From contig NZ_LT796768.1 in assembly GCF_900167475.1 (NCBI RefSeq), positions 558,001-622,000 of the forward strand: a stretch of DNA of 64,000 bases, read 5' to 3'. This stretch comes from Aeromicrobium choanae. GTDB lineage: Bacteria > Actinomycetota > Actinomycetes > Propionibacteriales > Nocardioidaceae. The notes beneath the pieces were generated by a model. The model was not told where the DNA came from, made no database searches, and saw nothing but the letters and a program-made list of their open reading frames with translations. A program made the position numbers and the translations under genes. Positions 17,022 to 26,493 of the stretch are shown one piece after another; the stretch's first letter is position 1; the number at the start of each line of letters is the position of its first letter.

Positions 17022-17650
17022 GGGACCCGCACGACGGTCAGGTGCCCCGTGGACAGGGCGGAGACCACGTCGGCGCCCGGACCCCCACGGCCTGCGTCCA
17101 CGACGAGCGTGCGGGTGCCCGTGCCGTCGACACGTGAGATCGAGACGACGGCGACGTCCACCAGCACGCGGCGGGTGCGGGCGCTCAGGTCACCGGACTC
17201 GCCGGGGCCGGCCCACACGTCGACCCGCTCCCCCGCTTCGAGGTCCGGTGGTGCGGTCCCCGAGGGAACGGCCATCGCCAGCTCCCGCCCACGATCGACC
17301 GAGTCGGCGATCGCGTCGCGCACCAGGAGCGTGCCGGGAGCGGCATCGCGCGCCCACACCCCGCGAGGGACGCCGTCGCGCGTGGCCAGCAGGCCCGCGG
17401 CCGCGGCCGACTCGAGGCGGCCCGAGACGGGTGCGAGATCGGCCGGGTCGACGGGCTCGCCGGCCCGGACCTCGGCGCGGACGAGCCAGTAGTCGGTGGA
17501 GTCGCGTGCCGTGGCCACGAGCCAGCCGCCGGCGACCGCGGACACCAGGACGAGGACGGCACCCAGGACGAGTCGTGGATTGCGCCATCTGGAGATCGAG
17601 GTGCGCCGGGCGAGCGCGCGCCGGGACGTGTCACCCCCCGTGACATGCAT
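17018..17650 (-). CDS. SAF-domain protein, CpaB-like
   Basis: This 210-residue protein has one N-terminal membrane segment (~28-48, LVLGAVLVLVSAVAGGWLVA) and an extracytoplasmic SAF domain (~58-120: VRAGEPVDPADLAPV, then GTLLVRDAI), as in CpaB/FlgA-type periplasmic proteins. It is coupled to the CpaE-like gene. ATG 17650 is used; an in-frame ATG at 17662 is an alternative, and neither has a clear Shine-Dalgarno sequence. Confidence 0.75.
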   Translation of the reverse strand: MHVTGGDTSRRALARRTSISRWRNPRLVLGAVLVLVSAVAGGWLVATARDSTDYWLVRAEVRAGEPVDPADLAPVSGRLESAAAAGLLATRDGVPRGVWARDAAPGTLLVRDAIADSVDRGRELAMAVPSGTAPPDLEAGERVDVWAGPGESGDLSARTRRVLVDVAVVSISRVDGTGTRTLVVDAGRGGPGADVVSALSTGHLTVVRVP

Positions 17651-17710
17651 GTGCCAAGTCATACGGGGTCGCGCCGTGGCCCGGCCACCGGTCGTCCACA
17701 GTCCGGTCGT

Positions 17711-17732
17711 GACCTGCGCCTCGTCGCAGGTC
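17711..17732 (+). promoter_or_regulatory. Inverted repeat GACCTGCG-N6-CGCAGGTC before the BldC-like gene
   Basis: A perfect 8-bp dyad with a 6-base spacer ends 20 bases before the BldC-like start codon and is the only obvious structure in this divergent intergenic region. It may be an operator, possibly autoregulatory, or a 5' hairpin. Confidence 0.35.
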
Positions 17733-17752
17733 CTGCGTGTGAGAATGAGGTC

Positions 17753-17998
17753 ATGGCCCCCCAGCACCAGTTCCTCACGGCGAACGACGTCGCCGAGACC
17801 CTGAAGGTCGACGTTCGCGTCGTCTGGGGTCTGCTGAAGTCCGGCGAGCTGCGCGGCTTCCAGGTCGGGGGGCGCAAGATGTGGCGCATCGAGGCGAGCG
17901 CGCTCGAGGACTACATCGCGCGCCAGTACGAGCGCACGGCGCGCGACACCGGGGTCAGCGCTGCACGAGAGCCGCAATCCACGCCCAGGGCAGACTGA
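17753..17998 (+). CDS. BldC-like helix-turn-helix protein (excisionase-type fold)
   Basis: This 81-residue protein carries a MerR/excisionase-type HTH: FLTANDVAETLKVDVRVVWGLLKSGELRGFQVGGRKMWRI, ending in ALEDYI. Such small DNA-binding proteins include the developmental regulator BldC. Targets unknown. Its last 44 bases overlap the end of the convergent gene at 17955-18446. AGG lies just before ATG 17753. Confidence 0.8.
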   Translation: MAPQHQFLTANDVAETLKVDVRVVWGLLKSGELRGFQVGGRKMWRIEASALEDYIARQYERTARDTGVSAAREPQSTPRAD

Positions 17999-18446
17999 CG
18001 CGCCGTTCCCCCGCGGCCACCTGCACGAAGTCGGCTCCCACCGCGACGATCGAGCCCTCGACGGCCCGGCCATCGCGTCGGACGACGCGCACCTCGACCC
18101 CGGCGTCCCTCACGGCTCGGGCGACCTGTCGACGGGTCCGCGCCGTCGGAGGCGCGGCCGCGGCCCGGCCGTCGCGGCCCGAGACCGCGGTGACCGCCTC
18201 CGGCATCACGATGACGCGACGACCTGCGTCCTCGACGAGGAGCACGTCGCCGACTCCGGCGACCCGGCCCCCGATCTCGCCGAGACCCGCCACGTCGAGG
18301 CGGACGTCCGGCCCGCCGAGCAGGTCCGTCCAGCCCAGGGCGCCCCACTGCTCCTCGCGCAGGTCGTCCGCGAGGGCGTCACGCTCGTCGGCGTGCTCGT
18401 CGATCGCCGCACCCTCGAGGTCGGCGAACAGTCGGTCCCAGCGCAT
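17955..18446 (-). CDS. Hypothetical actinobacterial protein
   Basis: This 163-residue protein is acidic at the N-terminus (LFADLEGAAIDEHADERDALADDL), with a C-terminal beta-rich part (GRAVEGSIVAVGADFVQVAAGERRVSLPWAWIAAL) that looks Sm-like or SH3-like. I do not recognise a named family. There is no Shine-Dalgarno; the start codon lies four bases from a 16-bp perfect hairpin (18451-18485). It overlaps the BldC-like gene tail to tail by 44 bases. Confidence 0.7.
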   Translation of the reverse strand: MRWDRLFADLEGAAIDEHADERDALADDLREEQWGALGWTDLLGGPDVRLDVAGLGEIGGRVAGVGDVLLVEDAGRRVIVMPEAVTAVSGRDGRAAAAPPTARTRRQVARAVRDAGVEVRVVRRDGRAVEGSIVAVGADFVQVAAGERRVSLPWAWIAALVQR

Positions 18447-18450
18447 GAGG

Positions 18451-18485
18451 ACACCGTAGGGCCTTCGGCGAAGGCCCTACGGTGT
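18451..18485 (-). terminator. Perfect 16-bp hairpin after hsp20
   Basis: ACACCGTAGGGCCTTC (18451-18466) and its exact complement (18470-18485) flank a 3-base loop. It begins 8 bases after the hsp20 stop on the minus strand and should terminate that transcript. It also ends four bases before the start codon of the next leftward gene, leaving no room for a ribosome site there. Confidence 0.75.
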
Positions 18486-18493
18486 CGTGCGGA

Positions 18494-18922
18494 TCAGGCC
18501 TCGATGGCGGCGTTGTCGCCGCTGCGGGCGCCGCCGATCTCGATCTTGCGCGGCTTCGCGCGCTCGGCCACGGGGATGCGCAGGCCAAGGACGCCGTCCT
18601 CGTAGGTGGCCTCGATGCGCTCCAGGTCGAGGTTGTCGCCCAGCACGAGCTGGCGGCTGAAGGCGCCGCGCGGGCGTTCGGACGCCAGCATCTCCCAGTC
18701 GCCGTTGCGGGCGACCCGCTCGGCGCGCACCGTCAGGACGTTGCGCTCGATGTCGAGGTCGATGCTGTCCTTCGCCACCCCGGGGAGGTCGAACTCCACG
18801 ACGAAGGTGTCACCTTCGCGCCACGCGTCCATCGGCATGAACGCCGGCCGGTTGGTGGTCCCGAGCAGCTGCTGGGTGATGCGGTCGAAGTCGCGGAACG
18901 GGTCGGTCGTGCGGATCATCAT
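18494..18922 (-). CDS. hsp20: Hsp20/alpha-crystallin small heat-shock protein
   Basis: This 142-residue ATP-independent holdase has the alpha-crystallin domain at ~35-130, with [26 protein letters not shown] and the closing [11 protein letters not shown] motif (G-x-L form of the A-x-x-x-n-G-v-L signature). It keeps unfolding proteins soluble under stress. Of two adjacent ATGs, 18922 is chosen because AAGGAGGA lies 7-8 bases upstream. It is divergent from the HspR-like gene, its likely regulator. Confidence 0.92.
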   Translation of the reverse strand: MMIRTTDPFRDFDRITQQLLGTTNRPAFMPMDAWREGDTFVVEFDLPGVAKDSIDLDIERNVLTVRAERVARNGDWEMLASERPRGAFSRQLVLGDNLDLERIEATYEDGVLGLRIPVAERAKPRKIEIGGARSGDNAAIEA

Positions 18923-18967
18923 CGTCGATTCCTCCTTGCGAGTGATGGTGGTTCTCATCCGTCAAAA

Positions 18968-18998
18968 CCTATATTCACCATTTCATATTCCTTGTCAA
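18968..18998 (-). promoter_or_regulatory. Candidate hsp20 promoter (TTGACA / TATAGG, 19-bp spacer)
   Basis: Reading leftward, TTGACA (18993-18998) and TATAGG (18968-18973) are separated by 19 bases; a 17-base spacing to AATATA is also possible. The 106-base divergent region is strikingly AT-rich compared with its surroundings. A 19-bp spacer is typical of promoters bound by MerR-family regulators. Confidence 0.5.
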
Positions 18999-19016
18999 GT
19001 ACAGTTCAGGTACTGA
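18995..19016. promoter_or_regulatory. Candidate HspR-like operator
   Basis: Two direct near-copies, TCAAGTACAG and TCAGGTACTG, sit 11 bases apart and together contain the inverted repeat AGTAC-N7-GTACT (18999-19014). They lie just upstream of the HspR-like start and overlap the -35 of the leftward promoter. This is not an exact HAIR element, whose published core is CTTGAGT-N7-ACTCAAG. Confidence 0.45.
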
Positions 19017-19027
19017 GGAGGACGATC

Positions 19028-19324
19028 ATGCGCGAGGACGACGAGGACGGCGTCTACGCCATCTCGGTGGCCGCCGAGATGGTGTCGATGCAGGTGCAGA
19101 ACCTCCGCGTCTACGAACGTCGGGGACTGCTCGAGCCGTTCCGAACGGCGGGCGGCACCCGCCGCTACAGCCGAGCCGATCTCCGGCGGCTGGTCCGCAT
19201 CCGCGACCTCCTCGCCGACGGGCTCAACCTGGCCGGCATCGAGCGCGTCCTGGCCCTGGAGGATCAGGTGGCGCGGCTCCGCCACGAGAACGAGCGCATG
19301 AGGCGCCGCCCCACCTCGCCCTGA
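19028..19324 (+). CDS. hspR: MerR-family heat-shock regulator, HspR-like
   Basis: This 98-residue protein has an N-terminal winged HTH: VYAISVAAEMVSMQVQNLRVYERRGLLEPFRTAGGTRRYSRAD is the HspR-type recognition region. A short coiled coil follows (VLALEDQVARLRHENERMRRR). HspR represses heat-shock genes and is released on stress. Position divergent from hsp20 supports this; no dnaK operon is visible here. A GGAGG ribosome site precedes ATG 19028. Confidence 0.85.
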   Translation: MREDDEDGVYAISVAAEMVSMQVQNLRVYERRGLLEPFRTAGGTRRYSRADLRRLVRIRDLLADGLNLAGIERVLALEDQVARLRHENERMRRRPTSP

Positions 19325-19341
19325 GGGCTCGTCCACACCCT

Positions 19342-19438
19342 CCCGTCATGAGCATTGACGGGGTCCTTGGCATGCGGTTCGCTGGTCCCTCATCACGCCA
19401 TCTGTCGTCAAATGCATTCATCGGACGCCATTGACGAC
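19342..19438. repeat. Two inverted repeats upstream of the LysM gene
   Basis: CCCGTCA-N7-TGACGGG (19342-19362) and GTCGTCAA-N19-TTGACGAC (19404-19438) share a CGTCA/TGACG core. The first, 17 bases after the hspR-like stop, could terminate that gene. The second lies shortly before the LysM start and could be an operator. Confidence 0.35.
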
Positions 19439-19455
19439 CGCGATCGGGGGATCGG

Positions 19456-19938
19456 ATGCTCGACCTGTCGACCTCAGGGCCTGAGGAGGCGCTGCGCGTC
19501 GTCCTCACCGGGGTGCTCGCGCTGTGGGCCATGTGGTGGGGTCTGGGCCTGCTGCTGGCGCTGGCCGACCGGCGGCTCGCGGCGCGGCTCGCCCCTCCCC
19601 TGCTGCGTGCGCTGCTGGTCACCGGCGTGGTCGTCTCGGTGCAGTCGCCCGCCCGCGCGACACCTGGCGGCGTCGAGAGCCTGCAAGGTCTCGCCCTGCC
19701 CGACCGGCCCCTGACGACCGCGCCGGCACCCGCCACGTCCGCACCCGAGCCACCGGTGCACGTCGTGGCTCCCGGCGACAGCCTCTGGTCGATCGTCCGC
19801 GGCCGGTCCCCCGGCGCCGACGACACCAGCCTCGGTGCCGCTGTCGACCGGTGGTACCGCGCCAACCGCGACGTCATCGGGGACGACCCCGACCTCATCC
19901 AGCCCGGCCAACGCCTCGATCCGCCAGGAGCACCATGA
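19456..19938 (+). CDS. LysM-domain membrane protein
   Basis: This 160-residue protein has two hydrophobic segments (~15-37 and 45-65), a Pro/Ala linker, and a C-terminal LysM domain (~100-158: VHVVAPGDSLWSIVRG through IQPGQRL). LysM binds peptidoglycan or chitin-like glycans. It overlaps the Rv3235-like gene start by ATGA. The pair next to secA is a recurrent actinobacterial arrangement. Confidence 0.82.
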   Translation: MLDLSTSGPEEALRVVLTGVLALWAMWWGLGLLLALADRRLAARLAPPLLRALLVTGVVVSVQSPARATPGGVESLQGLALPDRPLTTAPAPATSAPEPPVHVVAPGDSLWSIVRGRSPGADDTSLGAAVDRWYRANRDVIGDDPDLIQPGQRLDPPGAP

Positions 19939-20378
19939 TCACCGCCACCGCACTCGCCACCGATCCGCTCGCGCCCCGGCAGGTCCCCCTGCCTTTCGCG
20001 CCCTCACCGCCGCTCGTGCCGGTCCCGGTCGAGCGCGGCGACGCCAGCGAGCTCCGGCATCGCTGCGCGCGCTTCACGCAGGCGCTCGCGGAGGTGATCA
20101 CCGGAGTCCGTCCCGTCCGCCAGCTGGGTCCGTGGCTGAGCCGCGACGTCTACGAGCAGCTGCACCGGTACGTCACCGAGCGGTTCGTCGCCGGCGGGCC
20201 ACGCCACAGCCCGCGCGTCGTCTCGGTGCACATCGCCATGGTCGACCCCGGCGCGGCGGAGATCGCGGCCCGGATGGTGCACCGGGGCCGGTCCCACGCG
20301 CTGGCGGTGCGCCTGCAGCGCGGCCGCGACCACCAGGGGCGCACGACATGGCGCTGCACGGCGGCCGAGTGGGCGTGA
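19935..20378 (+). CDS. Rv3235 family protein
   Basis: This 147-residue protein has the Rv3235-like pattern: a Pro-rich N-terminus, then ALAEVITGVRPVRQLGPWLSRDVYEQL and a closing W-R-C-T-A-A-E-W. Function unknown; genes of this family lie beside secA in mycobacteria and relatives. ATG 19935 is preceded by CAGGAG. A 15-bp tandem duplication spans its stop codon. Confidence 0.82.
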   Translation: MITATALATDPLAPRQVPLPFAPSPPLVPVPVERGDASELRHRCARFTQALAEVITGVRPVRQLGPWLSRDVYEQLHRYVTERFVAGGPRHSPRVVSVHIAMVDPGAAEIAARMVHRGRSHALAVRLQRGRDHQGRTTWRCTAAEWA

Positions 20379-20395
20379 GCAGAGTGGGCGTGAGC
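20367..20395. repeat. 15-bp tandem duplication at the Rv3235-like stop codon
   Basis: GAGTGGGCGTGAGC occurs at 20367-20380 and again at 20382-20395, separated by one A. The stop codon TGA of the Rv3235-like gene is within the first copy and an identical TGA in the second. Confidence 0.6.
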
Positions 20396-20421
20396 CCCTC
20401 AGCACGCCGTGCAGGCGAGGG

Positions 20422-23163
<2,742 letters not shown>

Positions 23164-23172
23164 CCGGCCATC

Positions 23173-24387
23173 CTAGTGCGGGCGGGCACACTCCGTCGCC
23201 AGCGCGTGAGCGAGATCTCCGCGCTCCCCCACCTCGACGCCCTCCAGCCCGAGCCATCCGGCGAGACGGTGCAGTTCCTGCGCCAGCTCGGCGGCGGTCG
23301 AGTCGGGCGCACCGGGCTCGGCGAAGGCCCCCGGCACCAGCAGCCGGCCGCGCGCCCGATCGGCCTTGAGGTCGACCCGCGCGACGAGGCGGTCGCCCAG
23401 CAGGAACGGCAGCACGTAGTAGCCGTGCACGCGTCGCGCGGCCGGCACGTAGATCTCGATCCGGTAGCGGAAGTCGAAGAGGTGCTCGGTGCGCGTGCGC
23501 TCGAACACCAGCGGATCGAAGGGGCTGAGCAGCGTGTGCGCCTCCACCCGGCGCGGGCGCGCCGCCTCGGCGTGCAGGTAGGCCGGGCGCTTCCACCCGT
23601 CGATGGTCACCGGCTCGAGGGTGCCGTCGGCCACCAGGGCGCTCACCGCCGAGGCCGTGGGGACGGGCGCCAGGCGGAAGTAGTCGCGCAGGCACTGCAC
23701 CGTGGCGACGCCCAGGGCCCGGGCGGCGTGGCCGACGAGGGTCACGTGCGCCTCCTCGTCGGACGGCTCCGGCAGGGCGAGCACGCGGGCGGGCAGGACG
23801 CGCTCGGGCAGGTCGTACTCGCGCTCGAAGGCGGCGTTGCGCCGGGCGGACGACACCCGACCGACGAAGAAGAGGTACTCCAGCGCCTGCTTCGTCTGCG
23901 ACCAGTTCCAGCCCCAGTGCGTGCGATCGCGCTCCTCGGCACCGAGCCGGGCCTCCAGCTCGCGTGCCGTGATCGGGCCCCACTGCGCGACGGCGGACTC
24001 GACCTGGTCGATCAGGTCGGGGTTGTCGTCCGCGGTGCGGGCCATCGCTCCCCACATGCCCCGCCCCGAGCGCATCTTGTGGCTCATCGCGGGCCACAGG
24101 TCCACGTCGACGAGCGACGCCTCGTGCGCCCAGTACTCGAACAGCAGTCGCGGGGCCCGGCCGGCCGCGCGGTGCAGCAGCTCGGTGTCGTAGGGTCCCA
24201 GCCGCGAGTACAGCGGCAGGTAGTGGGCGCGCTGCAGCACGTTGACCGAGTCGATCTGGAAGAACCCGAGCCGCTGCGCGACGCGCGCGACGTGCTCGCG
24301 GCGGACCTGCGCGGGCTGCGTCCGCGTGAACCCCTGGGCGGCGAGCGCGATGCGTCGCGCCTGCAACGCCGAGAGGCGTGGGGTCAC
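23173..24387 (-). CDS. YcaQ/AlkZ-type winged-helix DNA glycosylase
   Basis: This 404-residue member of the HTH_42 family excises crosslinked or bulky alkylated bases (AlkZ, E. coli YcaQ). The catalytic QxD motif is present as Gln44 and Asp46 in GFFQIDSVNVLQRAHYLPLYSRLG. Later conserved segments include EYWAHEASL and FDPLVFERTRTEHLFDFRYRIEIYVP. GTG 24387 overlaps the response-regulator stop (GTGA). Confidence 0.85.
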   Translation of the reverse strand: MTPRLSALQARRIALAAQGFTRTQPAQVRREHVARVAQRLGFFQIDSVNVLQRAHYLPLYSRLGPYDTELLHRAAGRAPRLLFEYWAHEASLVDVDLWPAMSHKMRSGRGMWGAMARTADDNPDLIDQVESAVAQWGPITARELEARLGAEERDRTHWGWNWSQTKQALEYLFFVGRVSSARRNAAFEREYDLPERVLPARVLALPEPSDEEAHVTLVGHAARALGVATVQCLRDYFRLAPVPTASAVSALVADGTLEPVTIDGWKRPAYLHAEAARPRRVEAHTLLSPFDPLVFERTRTEHLFDFRYRIEIYVPAARRVHGYYVLPFLLGDRLVARVDLKADRARGRLLVPGAFAEPGAPDSTAAELAQELHRLAGWLGLEGVEVGERGDLAHALATECARPH

Positions 24388-25046
24388 AGCACGTCGTCGA
24401 TGAGCTTGCTGCGGACGGCGTACATGGCCGCCTCCATCCGCGACTTCATCTGCAGCTTCTCCAGGATGTTGCGGATGTGGTTCTTGACCGTGTTCTCGCT
24501 GATGAAGAGCTCTCCGGCGATGTCGCGGTTGCTCTTGCCGTGGGCGACGAGGCGCAGCACCTGGAGCTCGCGGGCGGTCAGGCTGGTGGCCGGGGCCGGG
24601 CCCTTCGCCATGTGCACGAACTCGTCGAGCAGCTTCGTGGCCATGCTCGGGCTGATCAGCGACTGTCCCGCGGCGACCAGCTTGACCGCCTCGGCGACCT
24701 GGTCGTACGTGGAGCCGTCCTTGAGCAGGTAGCCCGCGGCACCGGCCTTGATCGACTCGTACAGGTCGGCCTCGTCATCGCTGGCCGTGAGCATGATGAT
24801 GCCCGTCGTGGGCGCGGTCTCCTTGATGGCGCCGCAGATCTCCACGCCACTGCGTCCCGGCATGCGGACGTCGAGCAGCACCACGTCGAACGGCTCCTCC
24901 GCGATCCGCTCCAGGGCCGCGTCGCCGTCGTCGACGTCCTCGATCTCGAATCCGCCGTCGGCACCGAGAACCATGGTGACGCCGCGCCGGAAGAGCTCCT
25001 GGTCATCGACCAGGAGCACCCGGATGGCATCCGCGTTCGTAGTCAC
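24384..25046 (-). CDS. NarL/LuxR-family response regulator
   Basis: This 220-residue protein has a receiver domain (~8-125) with DDQ near residue 15, phospho-acceptor Asp59 in VVLLDVRMPG, and Lys in GYLLKDGS. The C-terminal LuxR HTH is at ~150-215 (LTARELQVLRLVAHGKSNRDIAGELFISENTVKNHI). No cognate kinase is adjacent, so it is orphan within the window or partnered elsewhere. Co-directional with, and 28 bases downstream of, hpf. Confidence 0.9.
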   Translation of the reverse strand: MTTNADAIRVLLVDDQELFRRGVTMVLGADGGFEIEDVDDGDAALERIAEEPFDVVLLDVRMPGRSGVEICGAIKETAPTTGIIMLTASDDEADLYESIKAGAAGYLLKDGSTYDQVAEAVKLVAAGQSLISPSMATKLLDEFVHMAKGPAPATSLTARELQVLRLVAHGKSNRDIAGELFISENTVKNHIRNILEKLQMKSRMEAAMYAVRSKLIDDVL

Positions 25047-25074
25047 GGCACGATCATGCCACGTTCGGCGACTT

Positions 25075-25698
25075 TCACCCCTCGACCTTGAGCCGGATCA
25101 CGCCGTAGTCGTAGCCCTTGCGGCGGTAGACGACGCTCGGTCGCATCGAGTCCTTCTCCACGAAGAGGAAGAAGTCGTGCCCGACGAGCTCCATCTCGTA
25201 GAGGGCCTGGTCGAGGGTCATCGCCACGGAGGTGTGGTCCTTCTCGCGCACGACGAGCGGGCCGTCGCCCTGCACCTCGATGCTGGCCACCTGGCGCACC
25301 AGCGGGTCGTCGGAGTCCTCGTCGGGCGACCCGGCCACCTTCAGGTCGGCCGTGGCCTCCTCGAGGGTTCCGGGGGCGTGCTTGTCGCGGTGCCGGATCT
25401 TGCGGTCGACCACCTTGCGCAGGCGCCCCTCCAGCTTGTCGACCGCGGCGTCGAGCGCCGAGTGCTGGTCGGTGGAGGCCGCCTCCACCCGGACGGCGGG
25501 ACCGCGCGAGTGCAGCGTCATCTCCACCTTGGCGGCCTTGTCGTGCTGGCGCGGGTTCTTCTCGTGGGTCACCTCGACCTCGACCCGATTGATCCGCTGA
25601 CGACCGTCGAACTTCTCGATCCGCTGGAGCTTCTCGGCGACATGGGAGCGGAACCGCTCCGAGATCTCACTGTTGCGTCCGGTGACCACGATTTCCAT
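25075..25698 (-). CDS. hpf: Ribosome hibernation-promoting factor, long form
   Basis: This 207-residue protein has the S30AE/HPF domain at ~1-105 (MEIVVTGRNSEISERFRSHV) and the dimerisation tail at ~145-207 ending GYDYGVIRLKVEG with the DFFLFVEKDS segment. Long HPF joins two 70S particles into 100S dimers in stationary phase. It is downstream of comF, its usual actinobacterial neighbour. Confidence 0.93.
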   Translation of the reverse strand: MEIVVTGRNSEISERFRSHVAEKLQRIEKFDGRQRINRVEVEVTHEKNPRQHDKAAKVEMTLHSRGPAVRVEAASTDQHSALDAAVDKLEGRLRKVVDRKIRHRDKHAPGTLEEATADLKVAGSPDEDSDDPLVRQVASIEVQGDGPLVVREKDHTSVAMTLDQALYEMELVGHDFFLFVEKDSMRPSVVYRRKGYDYGVIRLKVEG

Positions 25699-25739
25699 GT
25701 CCGACTCCTTCTCCAGTGTCCGAGGTTCCGAGCTCTCGG

Positions 25740-26432
25740 CTACCTCGACCGTAGCCCGTCCGGAGGGTGACCCGCCACCGGTGGAGACCCCGCTGAGGCC
25801 ACCACGACCGCCGCCGCACCGAGTATCTCGACGGCCCCTGCCGCCACGAGTGCACGCGCCGCCTCACGGGCCGTGGAGCCGGTCGTGACGACGTCGTCGA
25901 CGATCACCACGGGCCCCTCCGGAACGGCGATCGACCACATGCTCCCAGCGAGATTCCGCGATCGTTCGACGCGGCCGAGGGCGTGCTGGTCACCGGTCTC
26001 GCGGACGAGCCTCAGGCAGCCGACGGCGGTGGCGTCGACCCCGATCGTGCCGAGCGAACGCGCCGCGGCGGCTGCAAGGTCGGCCACGAGATCGCGTCCC
26101 CGCTCGCGACGCGACCGGCGGGTGGACGGCACCGGGACGAGCGTCACCGACCGCTCGGCGCCGAGCAGCGTGATCACGGCGGCGGCGAGGTGGTGGGCCA
26201 TGAGCGCGTCGAGGGTGTGGGTGCCGCCCAGCTTCCAGGCCAGGAGCGCGTCACGCCGCGAGCCGACGTGGATCCCCGCGCCCACCACGTCGAGTCCCTC
26301 GAGCGACACCTGCGCGGGCTCAGGCGGGAGGCTCGCCGCGCATCGCCGGCACACCCGGCCGCCGGGCGACCCGCACAGCGGGCAGCTCGCACCGAGGACG
26401 AGGTCGGCCGCCGCCTGCCACCACCGCTCCAT
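25740..26432 (-). CDS. comF: ComF family phosphoribosyltransferase-like protein
   Basis: This 230-residue protein has an N-terminal zinc-ribbon-like region (CPLCGSPGGRVCRRC, ~15-30) and a PRTase domain with the PRPP loop VVIVDDVVTTGSTA. ComF homologues take part in DNA uptake or nucleotide handling; the enzyme activity is not established. ATG 26432 begins MERWWQ immediately before the zinc motif. It lies downstream of lpqB on the same strand. Confidence 0.88.
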   Translation of the reverse strand: MERWWQAAADLVLGASCPLCGSPGGRVCRRCAASLPPEPAQVSLEGLDVVGAGIHVGSRRDALLAWKLGGTHTLDALMAHHLAAAVITLLGAERSVTLVPVPSTRRSRRERGRDLVADLAAAAARSLGTIGVDATAVGCLRLVRETGDQHALGRVERSRNLAGSMWSIAVPEGPVVIVDDVVTTGSTAREAARALVAAGAVEILGAAAVVVASAGSPPVAGHPPDGLRSR

Positions 26433-26493
26433 CGGCCCAGTGTGGGCGGGTGCCAGCCGCCGGGCCAGAGCGCGCGCCGGGCCTGTGGACGGC

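Noticed and set aside
18923-19027. A canonical HAIR operator for HspR
   Set aside because: CTTGAGT-N7-ACTCAAG is not present; only a looser dyad AGTAC-N7-GTACT was found.
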